Source: Notolepis coatsorum (lineage: Eukaryota > Chordata > Actinopteri > Aulopiformes > Paralepididae). Taken from it: a stretch of DNA of 64,000 nucleotides. The stretch covers positions 16,108,148 through 16,172,147 of the forward strand of contig OZ020593.1 of the NCBI GenBank assembly GCA_963971535.1, given 5' to 3'. The notes under the pieces were generated by a model. It saw only the letters and a list, made by a program, of their open reading frames with translations, had not been told where the DNA came from and searched no databases. A program made the position numbers and the translations under genes. Shown piece by piece: positions 53,486-61,932 of the stretch. Each line of letters begins with the position of its first letter. The stretch's first letter is position 1.

Positions 53486-54046
53486 GAGTAGCTATACTAA
53501 TTAAGAACACAGTGAAGTTTGAAATGATCAGGGAAATAAGGTATAAAGAGGGGAGGTATGTAATGGTCAAGGGGAAAATAGAAGGTCAAATGGTAACACT
53601 AGTGAATGTATATGCTCCTCCACCAGACAGTGAGAAATATCTATTTGAAACGATCTTTGATATCATAGCGTTGGAAGGGGAGGGGGTCCTGATCTGTACA
53701 GGTGATTTCAATGTAATAATAATAATAATAATAATACATCTATTTTATATAGCGCTTTTCCAGGTGCTCAAAGACGCTTACTGAACTATGACATAGACAC
53801 GACAAGCACAAAGAAATGGAGGACAAACATTAGCAAATATATGAATATACAAATGGCAGAATTAGGAATCATGGACATATGGAGAGCAATGCACACACTA
53901 GATAGAGTACACACATTATTCACATCCACACACAACATATTCAAGGATAGACTATTTTCTCATGACAACAGGGGACAGATACAGGGTAGAAGAATGCAGG
54001 ATAGGGGTGACATATCAGACCACAGCGCAATATATCTGACAGTGAA
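53486..54046 (+). pseudogene. L1 ORF2, endonuclease end
   Basis: Codes VAILIKNTVKFEMIREIRYK, VNVYAPPPD, the CTGDFNV motif (catalytic Asp/Asn) and then, after a small insertion at about 53718-53785, LNYDIDTT and DRGDISDHSAIYLTV with the SDH motif that closes the APE domain. The small insertion is (AAT)n plus TATATAGCGCTTTTCCAGG, a LINE/SINE tail on the minus strand. A solo LTR interrupts the frame at 54047. Confidence 0.85.
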
Positions 54047-54998
54047 TGTTGTAAATTCCCCATTATTTGTTATGCTGTGTATTGTTATTTCCAGTCAGGC
54101 ACTTCTTTGATGGCCCAGGGGTCCTATTATTTATAGTCTGGCATCTCTCTGGACAGCCCAGGGGTCCTAATGGGTTTAAATACAGCGGCCATCTTGCCGC
54201 CCATGTGTTCCATTGCTGTCTGCTTTCCCAGTGAGAGAGTGCGTTCATGAACTAAGTAAGTCAACAATAGCCTACAAATATAGTGCCTATGGTAATGATA
54301 GATACATGTCATATGTAGCCTGCCTTATGTGTTGAGATGCTGTGACATGCATGTGTGACTATTTGGTTTGCTACGTTGTGTTAATTCATGCTGCTAATTG
54401 AGCTATGCTAATGCCAATAATGCTATAGCATCTCTTCAGTTGTGTCTGGATGCCATTGCATTCTGCCATTTACTTGTTATGTTTGGTCCATGCGGCCGAT
54501 GCTAATATGCTAGATAGCATCTTTTCAGTTGTGTGCATTATGTTTGGTCCATGCGGCCAATGCTAATATGCTAGATAGCATCTTTTCAGTTGTGTGCATT
54601 CTGCCGATTACTTGTTATGTTTGGTCCATGCGGCCGATGCTAATATGCTAGATAGCATCTTTTCAGTTGTGTGCATTATGTTTGGCCCATGCGGCCAATG
54701 CTAATATGCTAGATAGCATCTTTTGCTGTGTGTGTTCAGGTTATGATTAATAAGTATGTACCTCTGTTAATTATTGTGTTCTGCTTATATGTTGCAGAAT
54801 ACCACTCACTCAATCTTTGATTGCTCCATCCAGCCCTACGACCTGGATGGAAGCACTCTTGAGATATCACTCAACAGAATCCTTAATAAAATATGAAAGG
54901 ACTGTTCTCTGTGTCTGCGTCCGCTCTCTGACCGGGGTGTGCCGTTCTGGATGAAGTGGCTCCAGCAAACCTTGCAAACAAACATTATATCTTCAATA
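54047..54998. mobile_element. Probable solo LTR, fossil
   Basis: Begins TGTTGTAAATTCCCC and ends CTTCAATA, flanked by the 5-bp duplication GTGAA (54042-54046, 54999-55003). Removing it restores the L1 frame. Inside are a TTTAAATACAG TATA-like word, an AATAAAA signal near 54890 and four tandem units of about 60-80 bp (ATGCTAATATGCTAGATAGC) at 54480-54725. Family probably Gypsy-like, but no internal region is present to prove it. Confidence 0.6.
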
Positions 54999-56113
54999 GT
55001 GAATCTTAAAAGTAGATGGAGAAATACAGTTTGGAGACTGAATGTAGGATTATTAAATAACAAAGGTTTGGTTAATAAAGTAAAGGAAGACATAATTAGA
55101 CACAGAAGAAAATGATAACGGAGAGGTAGACTCAAACATTTTATGGGATGCACTAAAGGTAGTAATACGGGTAAAATTGATAGCAAAGACGGCATTACTC
55201 AAGAGGGCTAGAATAGAGACATACCAGAACTTGATAAAGAAACTGAAAGAATTAGAGAGAACACCAAAGCTCAAAGAACCAAAAGACACTTAGGGAGGTA
55301 AAGGAAGTTAGAGGAAAGATAAACAAAGAGCTGCTGACAGAAATAGAGAAGAAAGCTAGATACATGAAGCAGACATACTATGAAGGGGGACCGAGAGCGA
55401 CCAGACCTTTAGCTAGACGAATCAGGACACAACAAAAACTGAACACAATACACAAAATAAGGGACACGAACACAAACAAAATACTGAGAGAACCAGTTGA
55501 AATAGAGAAGACATTTGAAGAATATTATAAGAAACTATACACACAACCGATAGCGGCAGGAGAAGAGGAGAGAGAATTATTTTGAAAAATTTGATCTACC
55601 ATCGATAGGGAAGGAACAGAACAAAATATTAAATGCAGAGATCACAGAACAGGAAGTATGGAATGCGATCAGTAAAGCAAAGAGTAGTAAGTCACCGGGT
55701 AGCGACGGGTTCCCCTCGGAATTCTACAAAACATTTAGACAGGAACTGAGCCCCATATTAGAAGCAGCATTCAGACACACAATGGAAAAAGGCACAATGC
55801 CACCTTCATGGAAAAAGGCCATAATTACTACAATTCCAAAAGAAGTGAAAGATAGAGAACTGTGTAGCAGTTTCAGACCTGTGTCCAATCCATATACATC
55901 AATAATATCCAAAAGATTTGAGACATTTATGACAGATATAATAGACAAAGACCAGACCGGATTCATTAAAGGAAGACAGACACAGGATAACATAAGGAAG
56001 ACAGTGCAGGTAATAGATGAGATACAAAAGGAAACACGAAGTGCAGTATTATTAGTTAACCTAGAGATGCAGAAAAAGCTTTCGACAGTGTAAGCTGGAT
56101 ATTTCTATATAAA
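54999..56113 (+). pseudogene. L1 ORF2, linker and reverse-transcriptase start
   Basis: Starts VNLKSRWRNTVWRLNVGLLN. Further on are KIRDTNTNKILREPVEIEKT (about 55450) and the RT entry MPPSWKKAIITTIPKE and KDQTGFIKGRQTQDNIRKT (55800-56010), then FDSVSWIFLYK at the hAT5 target. Two or more frame changes separate these blocks (near 55115, 55290 and 55585). Catalytic YADD would lie further downstream and is lost. Confidence 0.8.
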
Positions 56114-57964
56114 CAGGGCTGTACAGTGCGATGATATCGTCGCGAATTGCCCCTTTAATTGGCCGTTGCGATTGGTAAATATTATCTGGGGGCGGGCTTG
56201 CGAGTAGTGCTTTCAAGCCTTGGATTCGCATTTCACTCCTAAATTATCCAAGGCGTGTGATGACGCGATGACGTCACTCACGCGAGCTGAGCAGTGAGCA
56301 CTCAGCAGGTATGATCAGCGAGCTGCGGCGTCTGCTCCTCCTCCAGCCCTCTCGCACCCGTGGCTGTTGTAAACACTGGGACCTCGGTGAGCCTGCCAGC
56401 CGGCTAGCTACTGATAGCTATCAACAAATGCTCCAGTAAGTCTAGTAGTGCATGATAGCTTGCGTTAGCTTACTGTTCAAAACGAAACGTCCCATTAAAC
56501 TAAATAGTTCAGATAGCTCCGTCCTGATATCAATGTCTTATAACACTGAGTCGATGCCAGCGTTTCCGTTAGCCGGTAATTACCGGTATTTGACTGGCAA
56601 AATCTGTTGAAGTCCGACAAATTTAATCTCTCCGGTCATAGTGTCCGGTGAAAATAGTTCCCTCTGGGCACAGTTTGATTATTTGAATTGTATTTGGATG
56701 GGCTGGAGTTGGGTGGCCTATGCGATGAACGAAACAATCATTGCGTTTGTTGTCGTTGCTTCGCTCAGCGAGAGCTTGCTGCTGGATTTGCGGAAGGCAT
56801 GCAGCTGCAGACCCACAGAACCCACCAGCTTTGCTGGCACAGTGCGGTCCCCAGACCTGGAAAGCTGCTCTGCGGGTCTGCAGCTGGATGCTTCTTGCAA
56901 ACTAACTGCGGCGCTCGCGCTGATATTGTTGGACCGGCTGCTTGGTGGAGCAACGATGAAACGAATGTAATGAATCGTTCGTCGCATGGGCTATTTAATT
57001 TTGGCCTGTTTTGGTACGGTTCGGGTGGTCAAGTTGTGCTTGGAGGGAGTTGTTTTCACCGGACATTATGACCAGCACCAAGTCGTTGGGACTAGGTGGA
57101 GATATACATCACGCAAACCCACGATAATGTTGCCGTCTCTCTGCCAAATTTCTCAGTTCTTCGCTTGATATAATTAATACAAATGTCCAATATAACGGAA
57201 TTCGTTAGCTCATAAATGTGATTATAACAGACTGCTGTTTATTAATGTCGGGCCGACTGCCCACAGACACAGGTCTATTTGATTTAAAGTCGGCAGCAGC
57301 ACGGAGTCTCTGGACTTATTTTATTTGGAATATAATGACTGTATACGCAAAAGTAGCCTAGCTTTAAGTTAAAATATTATAAATCTACATGCCTTGAGGA
57401 TGTCATTCTTTATATAGCCTGTTGTTTTTAAGCTCAATAAACTCTGACCGGAATTTCTCTCATTTGACCGGTAGATAAAAATCTACCGGACCCTGAGACC
57501 GGCAACAATTTTTTCTAACGGAAACCCTGGTCGATGCGTATTCGAGCTGAGGGCACGCTGAATATAGTCAATAGGGACCAGCTGCAGCGCCGGAGAATCC
57601 TGGCCGTAGCTGGAGGCTACAGTATAGGGCCCAGCTGCAGCTCCGGAGAATCCTGGCCGTAGCTGGAGGCTACTCAGTACACACAGACAGTGGAGCTGGT
57701 TGCATATAGCGAGCATTTAGACTTGTTGCGTGGTGGCGATGTCTCGCAGATAATACAACTACAAGTATGATTGTATAATATATATATTTTATAAAAAAAA
57801 AATATATATATAAAATATTATTTTTTTTTTTATCAAAAACAATCGATATAAATAATGGTAAAATTGTTATTTAAAAATTTGCCCCTAAAAAATATTTTTT
57901 GCCCCTAAATTTCTCATTTAGGGGCAAGTGTGCCCCTAGTGAAAAAGCTTAGCGTACAGCCCTG
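56114..57964. mobile_element. hAT-like element with a 5-bp target duplication
   Basis: Ends CAGGGCTGTACAGTGCG and CGTACAGCCCTG. The L1 codons on either side fix the target: TATATAAA before and ATAAAGTA after, giving a 5-bp duplication ATAAA (56109-56113, 57965-57969). Five-base duplications are known for the hAT5 group. The interior carries GCCCCTAAA words at the 3' side and a nested hAT (56558-57529). A 51-bp segment is duplicated at 57571-57673. Confidence 0.8.
56558..57529. mobile_element. Nested hAT (CAGCGTTTCCGTTAG ends)
   Basis: Ends CAGCGTTTCCGTTAGCCGGT and CTAACGGAAACCCTG, with a perfect 8-bp duplication GTCGATGC (56550-56557, 57530-57537). Both frames of about 100 codons inside lack any transposase motif. 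Confidence 0.95.
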
Positions 57965-58109
57965 ATAAAGTATTGGAAAAATTTGGATTAGACAAAAACT
58001 CTATGAAAACAATTAGGGCATTATATCAAGAACCGACGGCTAGGATTAAGGTAAATGGTAGTTTGACGGACCGGATTAAACTATATACCATACCTATTTC
58101 AGTCTCTAC
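57965..58109 (+). pseudogene. L1 ORF2, reverse-transcriptase fragment
   Basis: Codes [20 protein letters not shown] and [20 protein letters not shown], the RT region between the first Asp box and the GxRQG box. It continues exactly from the sequence before the hAT5 insertion, and is cut by the next hAT at 58110. Confidence 0.9.
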
Positions 58110-59071
58110 TAGGGGTGCACCGATATATCGGTTGGGTATCGGCCGATAAGTGCCTTGTTGACTGCCATCGGCCTGTTGGCCGATAAGCTCAAATTTGCCG
58201 ATGGCAGTGGCCGATAAATATCCCTCAATTTGTGTCACGTGAATCTGGTCCACACGTTAAAAACTTTGAAAAAAGTTTTAGTCAAGCAACCTGCACAACG
58301 CCGCCCCCACACACACACGCTACTGCATCAAAGTTACTTATGATTAACAAAGGCATTCGTTTTGTGGCATTAACGTTATATAGTTACATGTTCAACAACA
58401 TCAGCATATTATTTACCCGACCAGATAGCATTGTTGGTCATTCATATTTCAGTTCCTTCCTTTGCTCAGAGAGCCCGTACTGAATTGTACCCATTCTGCA
58501 ATCTGTTAATAAAGTTTTCAATCAGACAAATGTATAGAAAAGCTTTTATTATAACATTCGTTGCAGTAAAATCATTATGCCTCGTTTGGTCATCCTGCGG
58601 AGCGCTGGTAGCCTACTCGTGGCCGGCGAGGAGCTAAAGTTATTAGCTCCGCTAGGTTTGTTGTTGATCTCATGTAAATCAATGGCGGACTTCCCGGAAG
58701 TAAAAAACGAATAAGCGCTTGCAGATTGGTGGTAAGAACAGCAGAGGCGGGTGTAAGCGGTGTGACGTAATTGGCAGAATCGACTGTCAATCAAAATGGT
58801 GCTTTGGTTGAGAGAGAGATAGTGCTCTCTTATTAAAACTCATAAACAAGTCTTGAGCAAGACAAGTTAGTCTGTTAGGTTAAATTTGTAACACAAAAAG
58901 AGAGACGTGTAGCCTATTTATTTATTTAATATTTTATTTATTCATTTTATTATTATTATTTTATTTGTTGTCATGCCTAAAATAATAGTCAAGCATAGGG
59001 CTAAAACATTTTCATAAACAATAATATAATTTTTTGTTATATGGTTATAATAAAAGCTTTTCTATACATAT
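58110..59071. mobile_element. hAT element, left end only (TAGGGGTGCACCGATA)
   Basis: The left end TAGGGGTGCACCGATATATCG with GGCCGATA subterminal repeats starts after GTCTCTAC. No matching right end or second GTCTCTAC is found, so the right side was lost together with part of L1 ORF2. The interior 58220-58800 matches 13505-14040. Confidence 0.7.
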
Positions 59072-59205
59072 GTCTGATTGATTGAAAACTTTATTAACAG
59101 ATTGCAGAATGGGTACAATACAGTACAGCTCAGTGGACTGGAGGATGAAGACCAGAAAAAGACTTTTGGCTTTTTTACATAAGGGTCCTCCATTTTCAAT
59201 TCATC
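59072..59205 (-). mobile_element. LINE 3' tail, minus orientation
   Basis: TTGATTGAAAACTTTATTAA, then the complement of the recurring LINE 3' UTR, ending TTTTCAATTCAT. Same family as 31850-32818. Confidence 0.85.
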
Positions 59206-60206
59206 AAAACATTTAGAGACATACAAATATACAGTAGTTTCATATAAAAAAAGAAAAATATTATATACAATAGTAAAGAAATACAAGCTAGAAAAATAAT
59301 CCAAGATACTGAGATGGATAACACACGACAACAAATTCAAACCAGGGATAGACGACCATGGGTTCAAAAGATGGGAACGGGGGGGGGGGGATAACAGCAA
59401 TATGTACAATGATAGAAGGAGGGGAGATGCAGACTCTACAAAAATTTAAAGAAATATTCGGACTAGAGAATAGAGACCACTTTAGATATTTACAGATTAG
59501 AGACTACTATAACAAGGAAATAAAGCAAGACAGAGACAAAGAACAGAATGGGGTAATTAAGATAATGGTAAAATCATACGAAGGAAGGGAAGGGTTATAT
59601 CAGCACTATATCAGGCAATAATGGACAGTAAGGGAAATACAACATTGTATATAAAAGAAAAGTGGGAGAAAGAGTTAGAAATAGAGATAACAGAGGAGGA
59701 ATGGTATAACACATGTAAGACAACAATCAACCACAGGATCAAGGATATGGAGGGAGTTTGGGTGGAAAAACACAATTAGATTCTTTATAACACCAGAAAT
59801 ACAGGGCAATTACACACCAGCAAAGAGACTATGTTGGAGGGAGTGTGGACAAGAAATAGCGAACCACACACACATATTCTGGAGATGTCAGAAAATAAGG
59901 CACTACTGGGAAGAGATAGGAGAGATAATAAATGAAATAATAGGATACGAAATACCCCAGGCAGGCCAAGTGTTGTATCTGAGGAGCCTATCACAGGAAG
60001 GAATAGTGGCAGCCAAAAAAGCTTTAACTAAACTGTGGTACAGGGTAGAAGCGCTGACGAAGGACCAATGGATAGAGATAGTAGAGGGGATACAGGAAAT
60101 TGAGAGAATCACACATCTGCTGAGGCTGCAAGAAGAGAAGTTTGAATTGAAATGGGAAAAGTGGGAAGAATATAGGAGGGGAAGGAACGACATCACAGGG
60201 GATTGA
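59206..60206 (+). pseudogene. L1 ORF2, C-terminal part
   Basis: Begins near RWITHDNKFKPGIDDHGFKR, has QKFKEIFGLENRDHFRYLQI (59430-59510), the Cys motif CWRECGQEIANHTHIFWRC (about 59834-59890) and the C-terminus (EGIVAAKKALTKLW, then RLQEEKFELKWEKWEEYRRG), ending GD and a stop at 60204-60206. A frame change lies near 59615. RT active site and thumb are missing because of the hAT at 58110 and its loss. The 3' UTR and A-rich end follow to about 60380. Confidence 0.85.
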
Positions 60207-60518
60207 AAAGGATACAAGGAAATGATGAAAAATGTAAATAAAGGATGCAAATATAGAATGGACCGAAGGACCCATGCCACACTGTTTTATTTTTTTCTCT
60301 TGTTGATAAGTCTTTATAATTTTGTATGTGGAAATGTATTGTCTATGTATGTTGTTGAAAAAATGAAAATAAAAACTTAAGTTAACATTTTTCCCCCCTA
60401 AAGACTAAAAGACTACAATATGACTACAACGATTTCATGATGGCTTCCTGTCCTCGCGTTTCCGGTTTCACGTTACATTATCAACAACAGATTGCTGCTA
60501 ATTAAACACTTCATGGAA

Positions 60519-60596
60519 ACGGAGTAATGTTAACGTTATGTCGAGTTCATACGCGTAGTGTAGTATGAACTCGACATAACGCTAACGTTACTCCGT
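60519..60596. repeat. Perfect-looking 33-bp inverted repeat
   Basis: 60519-60551 (ACGGAGTAATGTTAACGTTA...) pairs with 60564-60596 (...GCTAACGTTACTCCGT) around a 12-base loop, with about one mismatch. It lies in the gene-proximal end of the large INTS5 intron. Confidence 0.9.
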
Positions 60597-60705
60597 GTCC
60601 AGTGTTGCTGCCACCGTTGCGTCGCAGACGGACGGTACTACATAACACTAACGTTACTCCGTGTCCAGTGTTGCTGCCACCGTTGCGTCGCAGACGGACG
60701 GTACT
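60574..60705. repeat. 66-bp tandem duplication
   Basis: Two units, 60574-60639 and 60640-60705, each ending GCAGACGGACGGTACT, and nearly identical. Overlaps the right arm of the hairpin at 60519-60596. Confidence 0.95.
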
Positions 60706-60798
60706 CCGTTAGCTCCGTAGCTAATCCGCTCCTAGACTACCGATAGCCGTAACCGATAACCGGTTTAGAACCGGGTTGTTTCGGGGGGGCATCCCTAC

Positions 60799-61764
60799 CT
60801 GGGAGGAGGTGTGGTGGGGGGTGCTCTCCCCGTCAGAGCGGTTGTACACCAGCTTGTGGAGGTGCAGCAGCAGCGTCTGCAGCAGGCGGTCGCAGGCCTG
60901 GCGCACGCCCTCGTGGGGGGAGAGCGTGGCCGTGTCGGCCAGGAAGCAGAGGACCCGGGCACCGCCCGCCGGGCTCTGGCTGATGAGGTGCACGGCCAGG
61001 CCCAGCATGTTGTCCAGCTCGTCCCGGGACAGGCCCTGCAGCGATGCCTGCAGCAGGAGGAGCGCGGGCGGCTGCAGGAGCTCCACCAGCTTCGCCGACA
61101 CGGCGCCCAGCAGGGCGGGGGACAGCGCCGCCAGCTGGAGGAGGAAGGGCACGGCGGCCTGACGCAGCTGGGGGGAGTTCTCCCAGGAGGAGGAGGAGGA
61201 GGAGGAGAGGGAGGGGGACAGCGGCCCGGCGGGGGGGATCAGGCTCTTCTGGAACATGCGCAGCAGCTCCCAGCGGATGCTGTCCGAGTGGTGCGCCAAC
61301 AGGTGGCCCAGGATGCCGACCACCGAGCCGATCTTCGGCACGCGGCTGCCCGCGTCCGTGCCCCCCCCGCCCTCCTTGGAGCCGTGCGTGTGGAAGTCCT
61401 TCAGGCCGCACGCCAGCACGCAGCTGATGATGGTGTCCGGGAAGGCGGAGCCGATGTGCGCCACCACCCAGTCGAAGTGGGGCGCGTGGCGCACGGAGGT
61501 GTCCAGCAGGGCGTCCACGCAGGCGTCGGGGCATGAGGCCAGCATGGCCGCTAGGCACTGGGAGTAGACCTCCATGAGGGAGCGCGTGGCGGCGCAGGAC
61601 ATCCACAGGTCCAGCAGCTCGTTGAGGCTGGAGTGGGGCGCGATGCGGCGGCTGGCGTGCTTGCTGCTCAGCTGGCCCAGCAGGTCCACGGCCCAGGCGG
61701 ACAACAGGGGGGCCCAGGAGCGTGGCTTGAAGGCGATGAACTCCAAGAGCACCCTGTGCACCTC
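60799..61764 (-). CDS. INTS5: Integrator complex subunit 5, upstream coding exon
   Basis: A 966-bp exon, phase 0 at both ends, with acceptor TTCCGCAG|GAGGTGCAC (AG at 61766-61765) and donor CTCCCAG|GTAGGG (GT at 60798-60797). It codes 322 residues: [137 protein letters not shown] and [20 protein letters not shown], ending TPHHTSSQ. Human INTS5 has the same order ([55 protein letters not shown]). The roughly 150 N-terminal residues of the family lie upstream, outside the window. Intact frame, GC-rich. Confidence 0.97.
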
Positions 61765-61932
61765 CTGCGGAACACACACACACACACGCAGCAATCACTT
61801 TAAAGTTTAAACAATCGCTTTAAACAAAATGTCACACAACTTTGTTTATCCCCTTTTTTCACAATAATTGACCTCAAATGATCAATAGCAAGCTATTGAT
61901 AACAAGCTCCGATGCTACCTACAAGGTAGTGA

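Larger units (their letters stand above)
47668..60400 (+). mobile_element. Fish L1-type LINE, near full length, invaded by other elements
   Basis: Starts CGACGGAGACTTCCGGTTTGG, like L1 5' ends. It carries ORF1 (47945 to about 51505), ORF2 (52276-60206) and an A-rich 3' end at about 60360-60380. AAGACTAAA occurs at 47659-47667 and 60401-60409 as a probable 9-bp target duplication. At least five later insertions sit inside: 48164-50652, 52477-53485, 54047-54998, 56114-57964 and 58110 onward. Several small lesions make it dead. It fills most of the large INTS5 intron, antisense to the gene. Confidence 0.8.
47254..60798 (-). other. INTS5: INTS5 intron with hAT-like ends (probable transposon-derived intron)
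   Basis: On the gene's strand, exon 61764-60799 ends CCTCCTCCCAG and the intron begins GTAGGGATGCCCCC. The intron ends GGGCATCGTTAGG in mirror (that is, CGATGCCCACCCCT on the gene strand) followed by CCTCCTCCCAG and the next exon. The two CCTCCTCCCAG copies are at 60809-60799 and 47264-47254. This is what a hAT-type insertion with target duplication would leave, with the element end supplying GT and the second target copy supplying the acceptor AG. Human INTS5 is, from memory, uninterrupted here. Confidence 0.6.

Noticed and set aside
60811-61798. Plus frame of 241 codons and an alternative minus frame of 321 codons
   Set aside because: Shadows of the INTS5 upstream exon; low-complexity Ala/Gly/Pro composition.
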